Below are positions 46,537 to 54,073 of a stretch of 64,000 bases of DNA, piece by piece. Location of the stretch: the NCBI RefSeq assembly GCF_000424005.1, contig NZ_AUJB01000016.1, positions 109,924-173,923 of the forward strand, written 5' to 3'. The position numbers and the translations under genes were made by a program. The DNA comes from Pseudobutyrivibrio ruminis CF1b. Its GTDB lineage: Bacteria; Bacillota; Clostridia; Lachnospirales; Lachnospiraceae. How positions within the stretch are numbered: the first letter of the stretch is position 1; each line of letters opens with the position of its first letter. The notes under the pieces were generated by a model. It worked only from the letters and a program-made list of their open reading frames with translations, did no database searches and had not been told where the DNA came from.

Positions 46537-47760
46537 TTATATTTGTTCTCCATTCAAGAACAATACTTCATCTGGTTCGATTGGAACGCAGACGCATTTC
46601 TTTCCATCTACATATGCTGTAGTGACTGTGGCTGCCTTGTCTTCTGAAACCTTCACTACGATATCGGCTGGCTTGCCATCTTCTGTGACACCTGTTGCTT
46701 CCTTGAGCTGCTTTGTAAGATCTACAACACGCTCCTTAAGAACATTCTTTTCTACACGAAGCTCATTATTCTTGAGAGCCTTCTCATCCAGGATTTCTTC
46801 TGCAAGTGGAAGCTGCTCCTCGAAGTAGTTTTCAAACTTGGCCTGAATCTTTTCCACCTTTATATCAGAAAGACCAGAATCAGTGAGGATGTTTGCAACA
46901 TCCTGTGGCTCTAGGATGATAGGCTCATCCTGACCAAGACGCTCAGTCTCTACAGTGATGAAATCAGAAAGATTCTGCTGAATATCAAGCTTTGTCTCGA
47001 TAGTTTCATCTGTCTCTTCTCCAAGAGCCTGATCAAGAATATTGTTGAAGGCATTCTTTTTCTGAGTAGAAGTCTTCTTTGTGCCGCAGCCGATGCAGTT
47101 CTCCCAGAATTCTACATGAGGCTCCTTTGTATTCTTTGTGTAAGCTAAGCATGCATGTAAATCAGTAGTACGCTCTGAGAAGCATGGGAATGTGAATGCT
47201 GTATCTACAGGACCAACAACCCAGTCACGGATACGTGCACCGATTCTGTTTTCATCCTCACGATATCCAAGTCCTGGCTTAGAAAGAGCTACAGGGCAGA
47301 TAGCACAGATGATGTAATCGTAAACTTCCTCAGACTCATCAAGTGTAAGCTCATCTGAAGTCTTCATAGGAATATCGTATGTGTCGTGATAGAGAAGAAT
47401 CAAGTAGTTTCCAACGAAATCATATGACTCGATAATTCTGTTGTAATATTCGATAAGAAGCTTCTCATCCTGAAGACGGCTTTCACGAAGTCTCATTAGA
47501 AGGTCGTGACCGCTTCCTTCTATTTCAGATTCTGGGTCAAATGGAAGCTCTAGCAAGTTGTTTCCTACAGTTCCTGAAAGGGACTTGTTTGCAATTTCAA
47601 GATACTTGTGGAATTCTTCATCCTCAAGATTAAGGAAGGTCTCCTTAAAAGTGAGAACCATTTCCTTGTTGGCATCAACATAGCAACCTACCATCTTGTC
47701 GAAGTTGCAGGAATCCTTTTTAAAGCGTCGTTTTATTTCATTTATTTCTTTTTTATTCAT
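46537..47760 (-). CDS. DUF4317 protein
   Basis: A 407-residue cytoplasmic protein that begins MNKKEINEIKRRFKKDSCNF and contains GCYVDANKEMVLTFKETFLNLEDEEFHKYLEIANKSLSG, the recognisable start of DUF4317 proteins found throughout Lachnospiraceae. The C-terminal part has a coiled coil (KALKNNELRVEKNVLKERVVDLTKQLKEA) and a short beta region. Function is unknown in the family. No membrane segment or enzymatic motif is visible. It is divergent from the GH35 gene. Confidence 0.85.
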   Translation of the reverse strand: MNKKEINEIKRRFKKDSCNFDKMVGCYVDANKEMVLTFKETFLNLEDEEFHKYLEIANKSLSGTVGNNLLELPFDPESEIEGSGHDLLMRLRESRLQDEKLLIEYYNRIIESYDFVGNYLILLYHDTYDIPMKTSDELTLDESEEVYDYIICAICPVALSKPGLGYREDENRIGARIRDWVVGPVDTAFTFPCFSERTTDLHACLAYTKNTKEPHVEFWENCIGCGTKKTSTQKKNAFNNILDQALGEETDETIETKLDIQQNLSDFITVETERLGQDEPIILEPQDVANILTDSGLSDIKVEKIQAKFENYFEEQLPLAEEILDEKALKNNELRVEKNVLKERVVDLTKQLKEATGVTEDGKPADIVVKVSEDKAATVTTAYVDGKKCVCVPIEPDEVLFLNGEQI

Positions 47761-47877
47761 AAATCGCTACTCCTAAATAGTAATTAGTTACATCTTTTGT
47801 AACATGCTTTATAATTATAATTGCGTCAAAATTTGATATCAAGAGTTTTTCTTTTTAAAGGAAATTGAGGGATTTTT

Positions 47878-49965
47878 ATGGAACATATACTAGATTTTAC
47901 AAAGGCAAGAAAGCAGGAGATTTACCCATTACCAAAGACATTTTATGGGAGAAATCCTGATGGGAAGGAGATAGGTTTTACCAACTATTATATGACAATA
48001 GATGGGGAGCCTTTCTTTGCTATAAGCGGTGAGTGTCATTTTTCAAGGGTGTTTGAAAACCAGTGGGAGGACACCATCCTGAAGATGAAGGCAGGTGGAT
48101 TAAATATAATTTCCACCTATGTTTTCTGGAACCATCATGAGGAGATAGAGGGGCAGTTTGATTTTTCTGGCAGAAGAAATCTGAGAAAGTTCGTGGAGCT
48201 TTGCCAGATGCATGACATGTTCGTAATCCTTAGAATTGGTCCATTCTGTCATGGTGAGTGTAGAAATGGTGGCCTGCCAGACTGGCTTTATGGAAAGCCT
48301 TATGATGTGCGAGGTAATAATCCTGAGTTTTTGCAGCAGGTGAGACTTTTTTACAGGGCTATAGGACAGCAGATTCAGGGTCTACTTTTTAAGGATGGAG
48401 GCCCAATCATCGCTGCTCAACTTGACAATGAATATATGCACTCAGCGGCGCCTTGGGAGATGTCCACAGGAATTTCCAACGAGTGGGTGAATGGTGGAAA
48501 AGATGGTGATGAATATCTTATCGCGTTGAAAAAGCTTGCTATTGAAGAGGGAATAGAGACTCCATTTTACACATGTACAGGCTGGGGTGGTGCTGCCACA
48601 CCTACAGAGCATATGCTTCCACTTTGGGGAGGTTATGCATTCTGGCCTTGGATGTTCTATGGAAATAAGGACTACAAGCATCCAGCCACACCAGAATATA
48701 TTTACAGGGATAATCACAATAATGCTGTGAAATCCACCTACAATTTTGAGCCATTTTATGAGCCGGAATCCATGCCTTATTCCTGCTGTGAAATGGGCGG
48801 AGGAATGATTCCTTTCTATAATTATCGATTCCATTTTCCATATGAATCAGTGGATGCTATGGCGAACGTGAAGATGGCGGGGGGATGTAATTTCCTTGGT
48901 TATTACATGTACCGTGGTGGCACCAATCCTCATGGATTTGCTACGGAATTTTTAAATGAGCATCAGGTGCCAAAGCTGGGATATGATTACAATGCACCTA
49001 TAGGTGAGTTTGGTCAGCTTCGTCCAAGCTATTATAGGCTGAGATGTATACATACCTTTGTAAAGCATTTTGGCCATTTGCTTTGTCCCATGACCACGCT
49101 ATTGGCTGAAGATAATGAAGGTAGGGAGCCTGAGGATACTTCGTATTTACGATATGCTGCCCGCACAGATGGGGAAAGTGGATTCCTTTTTATCAATAAT
49201 TATCAGGATCATGTGAAGCTTTCCGATAAGGCAGGGGAATCAATAACAATCAAGTTGCCGGGCAAGGAAATAAACATAGATGATTTGATCATTGCAGCAG
49301 GAGAGGAAGCCATACTTCCTATTAATCTTGATTTGGATGGAATAAAGCTTGAGTATGCTACAGTGCAGCCACTGGCCAGGGTGGAATCACCGGATGTGAT
49401 TTCCTATATTTTCTTTAAACCAGAGGGAATGAAGCCAGTATATAAATTTGAAGGTGAGGAACCTATTGTTCCAGAAGATAGCCCTTCCTATAGTTTTCCT
49501 ATGTACGTTAACGGGAAGACAATTTGCTTCATTACCCTATCCAGAGAGATGAGCTACGAGTTTACGGAAATAAAGCCACCTGCAGAACTTATTAATCAAA
49601 ATAAAAGAGTACTTACACCTGTGCAGTGCGGGGAGTCCAGATTTACTATTGAGATTCCGATGCTCAATGAGGAAGCAAAGGATACATTGCTTCAGATTAA
49701 TTATAGCGGCGACATTGGCAGCCTTTTTGATGCATCAGGCAAGCTGGTTCACGATGATTTTTGCTGTGAAAAGACCTGGGAAATTGGTTTGAAAGAGCTT
49801 GGCATAAAAGAAGGAGATGTGCTGACACTTTATATCACACCAAAGAAGGAAGATGTGGTAGTGGACGTTTCTTCCACAATGGCTGGAAGGCTTGAAAAGG
49901 CCGAAGGCATGCATTTTGCCCTTGGAGAAGTGGCTTTGGTGGAGACTTTGGAAGGGCAGGCTTAA
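47878..49965 (+). CDS. Beta-galactosidase, glycoside hydrolase family 35
   Basis: A 695-residue protein without signal peptide. The (beta/alpha)8 barrel carries the acid/base Glu185 in AAQLDNEYMHS and the nucleophile Glu305 in SCCEMGGGM; upstream blocks FAISGECHFSRV, GGLNIISTYVFWNHHEE and LRIGPFCHGECRNGGLPDWL are typical of GH35. C-terminal beta domains follow. It should remove beta-linked galactose from imported oligosaccharides such as galactan fragments. The N-terminal 40 residues before the barrel are somewhat longer than usual. GAGGG lies before the ATG. It stands alone between a DUF4317 gene and the asparagine operon. Confidence 0.93.
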   Translation: MEHILDFTKARKQEIYPLPKTFYGRNPDGKEIGFTNYYMTIDGEPFFAISGECHFSRVFENQWEDTILKMKAGGLNIISTYVFWNHHEEIEGQFDFSGRRNLRKFVELCQMHDMFVILRIGPFCHGECRNGGLPDWLYGKPYDVRGNNPEFLQQVRLFYRAIGQQIQGLLFKDGGPIIAAQLDNEYMHSAAPWEMSTGISNEWVNGGKDGDEYLIALKKLAIEEGIETPFYTCTGWGGAATPTEHMLPLWGGYAFWPWMFYGNKDYKHPATPEYIYRDNHNNAVKSTYNFEPFYEPESMPYSCCEMGGGMIPFYNYRFHFPYESVDAMANVKMAGGCNFLGYYMYRGGTNPHGFATEFLNEHQVPKLGYDYNAPIGEFGQLRPSYYRLRCIHTFVKHFGHLLCPMTTLLAEDNEGREPEDTSYLRYAARTDGESGFLFINNYQDHVKLSDKAGESITIKLPGKEINIDDLIIAAGEEAILPINLDLDGIKLEYATVQPLARVESPDVISYIFFKPEGMKPVYKFEGEEPIVPEDSPSYSFPMYVNGKTICFITLSREMSYEFTEIKPPAELINQNKRVLTPVQCGESRFTIEIPMLNEEAKDTLLQINYSGDIGSLFDASGKLVHDDFCCEKTWEIGLKELGIKEGDVLTLYITPKKEDVVVDVSSTMAGRLEKAEGMHFALGEVALVETLEGQA

Positions 49966-49973
49966 AAAGGCAC

Positions 49974-50002
49974 TTGACTTTAAAAGTCTAAATAACTATA
50001 CT
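49974..50002 (+). promoter_or_regulatory. Promoter of the asparagine leader-asnS-asnA operon
   Basis: TTGACT (49974-49979) and TATACT (49997-50002), 17 bases apart. Transcription would start near 50009, about 20 bases before the leader peptide start. Confidence 0.75.
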
Positions 50003-50029
50003 TTACTCAAATAAAGAAGGGGAACAGTC

Positions 50030-50104
50030 ATGGCATTTACATCTATGCTTAACAATCTCAATAATAACAATAATAATTCCGTGAATAATAATCAGGGGAT
50101 TTAA
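50030..50104 (+). CDS. Asparagine-rich leader peptide of asnS-asnA
   Basis: A 24-codon open frame, too short for most gene finders. It begins Met-Ala-Phe-Thr-Ser-Met-Leu, and 11 of its 24 residues are asparagine, at positions 8, 9, 11-16 and 19-21. AAGGGG precedes the ATG by seven bases, in a transcript with a good promoter. The next genes encode asparaginyl-tRNA synthetase and asparagine synthetase. It fits a classic attenuation peptide: a shortage of charged tRNA-Asn would stall the ribosome on the Asn run and change the folding of the RNA downstream. Confidence 0.85.
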   Translation: MAFTSMLNNLNNNNNNSVNNNQGI

Positions 50105-50195
50105 TTTTATTGTGTTGATGAGATTTGAAGATTGTTCAAATTAAGTAAGAATTAGAAAGCCTCATCAAGCGCAAGTTTGGTGGGGCTATTTTATT
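50054..50195 (+). promoter_or_regulatory. Attenuator region of asnS-asnA (alternative RNA hairpins)
   Basis: Segment 1 lies in the Asn codons: AATCTCA (50054-50060) and ACAATAA (50067-50073) pair with TGAGATT (50119-50125) and TTATTGT (50107-50113). Segment 2, TTGATGAG (50115-50122), is perfectly complementary to CTCATCAA (50161-50168), which is the 5' arm of the terminator. A small hairpin (50123-50129 with 50135-50141) lies between. A ribosome stalled on segment 1 frees segment 2 to capture segment 3 and prevent termination. Confidence 0.75.
50158..50195 (+). terminator. Attenuator terminator before asnS
   Basis: AGCCTCATCAA (50158-50168) pairs with TTGGTGGGGCT (50177-50187) with two G-U pairs, an eight-base loop, then ATTTTATT. 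It is located between the leader stop codon and asnS. Confidence 0.8.
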
Positions 50196-50232
50196 GCTGT
50201 TCTTCAGTATAAAAATTATAAGGAGTAAAACA

Positions 50233-51633
50233 ATGAGCGTTAAAACTACAGACGTAAGAACACTTTCAAGAAACTTTAAAGAGTTCGACGGCAAGGAAGT
50301 TACAGTTTCAGGTTGGGTCCGCAACATGCGTGATTCTAAGACATTCGGTTTCTTAGTACTTGCTGACGGAACATTTTTCAACCCAGTACAGGTTGTATTT
50401 AACCAGGATAAGATTGACAACTTCGACGAGGTTTGCCATCTAAATGTAGGTGCAGCAGTATATGTAACAGGTATCGTTACACTTACACCAGAGGCAAAGC
50501 AGCCATTTGAGATTCAGGCTACAAAGGTTGAGATAGAAGGAAAGTCTACACCAGATTATCCAATCCAGCCAAAGAGACACACAATGGAATATCTTCGTAC
50601 ACAGACACATCTTCGTCCACGTACAAATACATTCCAGGCAGTATTTCGAGTTCGTTCTCTTTGTGCATACGCTATTCACAAGTTCTTCCAGGAGCGTGAT
50701 TTCGTATACGTACACACTCCACTTATCACAGGTTCTGACTGTGAAGGTGCAGGTGAGATGTTCCAGGTTACAACAATGGACCTTAACAACATCCCTAAGA
50801 CAGAGGATGGCAAGGTTGATTTCTCACAGGATTTCTTTGGACATGCTACAAACCTCACAGTATCAGGTCAGTTAAATGGTGAGACATATGCTCAGGCATT
50901 CAAGAACATCTACACATTTGGACCTACATTCCGTGCTGAGAATTCAAACACAACTCGTCACGCAGCTGAGTTCTGGATGATTGAGCCAGAGATTTCATTT
51001 GCTGATCTTGAGGATGATATGATTCTCGCTGAGGACATGATTAAGTTCGTTATCAACTACGTTCTTGAGCATGCTCCAGAGGAGATGGAGTTCTTCAACA
51101 ACTTCATCGACAAGGGACTTCTTGATAGATTACATCACGTAGCTTCTTCTGATTTCGGTCGCATCACATACACAGATGCTGTTGCTGAGCTTGAGAAGCA
51201 CAATGATGAGTTTGATTACAAGGTATCTTGGGGCTGTGATCTTCAGACAGAGCACGAGAGATATCTTACAGAGAAGATTTTTGGAAAGCCTGTATTCGTT
51301 ACAGATTATCCAAAGGAAATCAAGGCATTCTATATGAAGCTCAATGAGGATGGAAAGACTGTTGCAGCTATGGACTGTCTCGTTCCTGGTATCGGTGAGA
51401 TCATTGGTGGTTCACAGCGTGAGGACGACTACGATGTACTTGTTCAGAGAATGAAGGAGTGCGGTCTCAAGGAAGAGGATTACCAGTTCTACCTTGACCT
51501 TAGAAAGTATGGTTCATCTAGACATGCTGGATTTGGTCTTGGATTCGAGCGTTGCGTAATGTACCTCACAGGAATGGGTAACATCCGTGACGTAATTCCA
51601 TTCCCACGTACAGTTGGAAATTGTGACTTATAA
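50233..51633 (+). CDS. asnS: Asparaginyl-tRNA synthetase
   Basis: A 466-residue class IIb synthetase. The N-terminal OB-fold anticodon domain has [25 protein letters not shown]. The catalytic domain has motif 2 ([21 protein letters not shown]) and motif 3 ([27 protein letters not shown]). The lack of the extra insertion seen in AspRS and the AsnRS-type ends argue for AsnRS. It charges tRNA-Asn. I chose the ATG at 50233, after AGGAG, since an earlier in-frame codon lies inside the terminator tail. Leader and terminator upstream make its expression depend on tRNA-Asn charging. Confidence 0.96.
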   Translation: MSVKTTDVRTLSRNFKEFDGKEVTVSGWVRNMRDSKTFGFLVLADGTFFNPVQVVFNQDKIDNFDEVCHLNVGAAVYVTGIVTLTPEAKQPFEIQATKVEIEGKSTPDYPIQPKRHTMEYLRTQTHLRPRTNTFQAVFRVRSLCAYAIHKFFQERDFVYVHTPLITGSDCEGAGEMFQVTTMDLNNIPKTEDGKVDFSQDFFGHATNLTVSGQLNGETYAQAFKNIYTFGPTFRAENSNTTRHAAEFWMIEPEISFADLEDDMILAEDMIKFVINYVLEHAPEEMEFFNNFIDKGLLDRLHHVASSDFGRITYTDAVAELEKHNDEFDYKVSWGCDLQTEHERYLTEKIFGKPVFVTDYPKEIKAFYMKLNEDGKTVAAMDCLVPGIGEIIGGSQREDDYDVLVQRMKECGLKEEDYQFYLDLRKYGSSRHAGFGLGFERCVMYLTGMGNIRDVIPFPRTVGNCDL

Positions 51634-51656
51634 GATAGACTAGGAGGAAGAAAGTT

Positions 51657-52667
51657 ATGAGTAAGATTTACATCCCAGATGGCTACGCGTCAGCGTTAGA
51701 TTTGAAAGAGACCCAGATAGCTATTAAGAAAGTTAAAGACTTTTTCCAGGCACAGCTTACAGCTGAGTTAAATTTACACCGTGTTACAGCACCACTTTTT
51801 GTAAGACCTGAGTCAGGTTTGAACGACAACTTAAATGGTGTTGAGCGTCCAGTTGCTTTCGGTGTAAAGGAACAGAACGACAAAGAGGTTGAGGTTGTTC
51901 ACTCTCTTGCAAAGTGGAAGAGAATGGCACTTGGCCGTTATGGTTTCAATGTAGGCGAGGGCCTTTATACTGATATGAATGCTATCCGCCGCGATGAGGA
52001 TACAGATAACATTCATTCTATCTATGTTGACCAGTGGGATTGGGAATGTATCATCGAGAAATCTGCTCGTAACGAAGAGACTCTTAAGAAGTACGTAAAG
52101 AGCGTTTATGCAGCTCTTCGCGTTACTGAGAAATATATTGCAAATTCATATGACTATGTACAGTGCATTCTCCCAGAGGAGATTCACTTCATCACTACTC
52201 AGGAGCTTGAGGACAGATGGCCAGATCTTGACCATTCTCAGCGTGAGTATGAGGCTGCTAAGGAATACGGCGCAATCTTCCTTATGAAGATAGGTGATTT
52301 GCTTAAGTCAGGTGAGAAGCATGACGGTCGTGCTCCTGATTATGATGATTGGCAGCTTAACGGTGATATTATCGTTTACTATCCAGTAGATGATATTTCA
52401 CTTGAGCTTTCATCAATGGGTATCCGTGTTGATGAGGACAGCCTTAAGGCTCAGCTTCAGAAGGCTGGTTGCGAAGAAAGAGCAGAGCTTCCATTCCAGA
52501 AGGCTATTCTTGAAAAGAAGCTTCCATATACAATAGGTGGTGGTATCGGCCAGAGCCGTATTTGTATGTTCTTCCTCAGAAAGTGCCATATCGGAGAGGT
52601 ACAGTGTTCTATCTGGCCTGAAGAGGATGTAAAGACTGCAAATGAAAAGGGCGTTGTTATCCTGTAG
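51657..52667 (+). CDS. asnA: Aspartate-ammonia ligase (asparagine synthetase A)
   Basis: A 336-residue AsnA, structurally a class II synthetase relative: it adenylates aspartate and uses ammonia, not glutamine. Family blocks are KKVKDFFQAQLTAELNLHRVTAPLFV, FGVKEQNDKEVEVVHSLAKWKRMALGRYGF, EGLYTDMNAIRRDED, SIYVDQWDWE and GGGIGQSRICMFFLRKCHIGEVQ. It follows asnS by 23 bases with AGGAGG, so both are made from one transcript and under one attenuator: low charged tRNA-Asn raises asparagine production and tRNA charging together. Confidence 0.97.
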   Translation: MSKIYIPDGYASALDLKETQIAIKKVKDFFQAQLTAELNLHRVTAPLFVRPESGLNDNLNGVERPVAFGVKEQNDKEVEVVHSLAKWKRMALGRYGFNVGEGLYTDMNAIRRDEDTDNIHSIYVDQWDWECIIEKSARNEETLKKYVKSVYAALRVTEKYIANSYDYVQCILPEEIHFITTQELEDRWPDLDHSQREYEAAKEYGAIFLMKIGDLLKSGEKHDGRAPDYDDWQLNGDIIVYYPVDDISLELSSMGIRVDEDSLKAQLQKAGCEERAELPFQKAILEKKLPYTIGGGIGQSRICMFFLRKCHIGEVQCSIWPEEDVKTANEKGVVIL

Positions 52668-52746
52668 GCGGAATATTTCACGATAGTGTCTTTCTGAGAG
52701 AAACAAAATCCTTTACAAATTAATAATTTTATCGTAAAATATCCTT

Positions 52747-52774
52747 CGGCTCTCTTTTAGAGGGCCGATTTTTT
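52747..52774 (+). terminator. Terminator of the asparagine operon
   Basis: CGGCTCTCT and AGAGGGCCG (one G-U) with a short loop, then ATTTTTTG. The rest of the 305-base gene-free gap to 52972 is AT-rich. A TTTACT-17-TAAACT promoter candidate (52837-52865) there may serve the next gene; nothing else is evident. Confidence 0.85.
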
Positions 52775-52972
52775 GCGATTAAAATTATTACTATAACTAA
52801 ATTTTTTTATTTTAGACATATTTTTTATTATGATTCTTTACTTTAAAACTTTAGTGTGATAAACTGTACTTATGCTGAGGATTGATTATGGGAATTGGCC
52901 TTTGCATAGGGAAAGTTTAGGAATTAAAGGGCAGTAAAGTATTATAGGGATTTTACAGGAGTATTTGAGATA

Positions 52973-53260
52973 ATGAATAAGAAACTTGAAACAGCAGAGA
53001 TGGATGAGCTTTTAAGAGCCATTCTTAGCCTCGAGACAGTCGAGGAAGCCTACGAATTTTTTGAAGACCTTTGCACAGTTAACGAGATGGTAGCTATGAA
53101 GCAGCGCTTCGAGGTTGCCAAGATGCTTCGTGAAGAGCGTACATATCAGGACATCGCTGATGAGACTGGCGCCAGCTCAGCTACAATCAGCCGTGTTAAT
53201 CGTGCCCTTAACTATGGAAACGATGGTTACGACATGGTTCTTAAGAGAATCAGTAAGTAG
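52973..53260 (+). CDS. YerC/YecD-type TrpR-like regulator
   Basis: A 95-residue all-helical protein of the TrpR/YerC family. LCTVNEMVAMKQRFEVAKMLREERTYQDIADETGASSATISRVNRALNYG contains the helix-turn-helix (about 55-78) that contacts DNA. The family's targets are largely unknown. AGGAG lies 11 bases before the ATG. It ends just before a strong terminator. Confidence 0.9.
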   Translation: MNKKLETAEMDELLRAILSLETVEEAYEFFEDLCTVNEMVAMKQRFEVAKMLREERTYQDIADETGASSATISRVNRALNYGNDGYDMVLKRISK

Positions 53261-53303
53261 TATTATAGCTTAATTGGATTCGTATTATATTTATGCTAAA
53301 ATG

Positions 53304-53339
53304 TGAGATGTAGTTTCTGAAACTACATCTCATTTTTTG
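53304..53339 (+). terminator. Terminator after the YerC-like gene
   Basis: A 13-bp perfect stem (GAGATGTAGTTTC and complement) followed by ATTTTTTG. It ends only 15 bases before the next start codon, so that gene may depend on read-through or use a promoter overlapping this element. Confidence 0.85.
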
Positions 53340-53354
53340 TATAAGGGGAAACGT

Positions 53355-53987
53355 ATGGATAATTCTAGAAAACGACTTAACGAAATTCTTCATCAGCTGG
53401 CTGAGATAGACTATGTTCATCCTGCTGATATTCCAAATATTGATTTATATATGGATCAGGTGCTGACATTTTTGGATCAGGAGCTAGGAACAGTTCGTGA
53501 GGCCACAGAAGACAAGGCAATGACTAAGACTATGATAAACAATTATACCAAGAATCAGCTTATGCCACCTCCAGAAAAGAAAAAGTATTCCAGAGAGCAT
53601 ATGCTGAATCTTATCTTTATTTATTACTTTAAGAATTTTTTAGGTTTGAAGGATATCAAAAGTATTTTGGATCCAATCAACGACAAGTATTATGGGGACA
53701 GTGAAGGTCTGTCGTTCTTTGATATTTATAGCGACATGGTAGGCTACGAGCGCAAGGTCGCAAAGGAAGTAACAAAGGACATTATCAAGAAGTACAACAT
53801 AAGTCGCGAGGCTTTTGCAGACCAGGACGAGGAAAGCAAGGATGTACTTCAGGATTTCACCTTCATTTGCCTGCTTTCATTTGATGTATTTGTTAAGAAA
53901 ATGATGATTGAACAGTATATTTCCAACCGTCGTGAAGATGAGGAAAAGGCAGACAATAGTTCCAAAGAAAAACCAAAAGAAAAGTGA
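53355..53987 (+). CDS. DUF1836 protein
   Basis: A 210-residue protein matching the DUF1836 pattern: DIPNIDLYMDQVLTFLDQEL, then MTKTMINNYTKNQLMPPPEKKKYSREHMLNLIFIYYFKNFLGLKDIKSIL. The latter looks like a MerR-type winged helix, so DNA binding is likely. The C-terminal tail is lysine/glutamate-rich. Start at the ATG after AAGGGG; a TTG six codons earlier lies in the terminator tail. Function unknown. Confidence 0.85.
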   Translation: MDNSRKRLNEILHQLAEIDYVHPADIPNIDLYMDQVLTFLDQELGTVREATEDKAMTKTMINNYTKNQLMPPPEKKKYSREHMLNLIFIYYFKNFLGLKDIKSILDPINDKYYGDSEGLSFFDIYSDMVGYERKVAKEVTKDIIKKYNISREAFADQDEESKDVLQDFTFICLLSFDVFVKKMMIEQYISNRREDEEKADNSSKEKPKEK

Positions 53988-54073
53988 TTATTAGGTAGAA
54001 GCAACTATGTTTCTATGTTAGAATTATAGAACAAAGTTTCGAAAATAATCATAAATGTAAGGATAGTTTTGTT

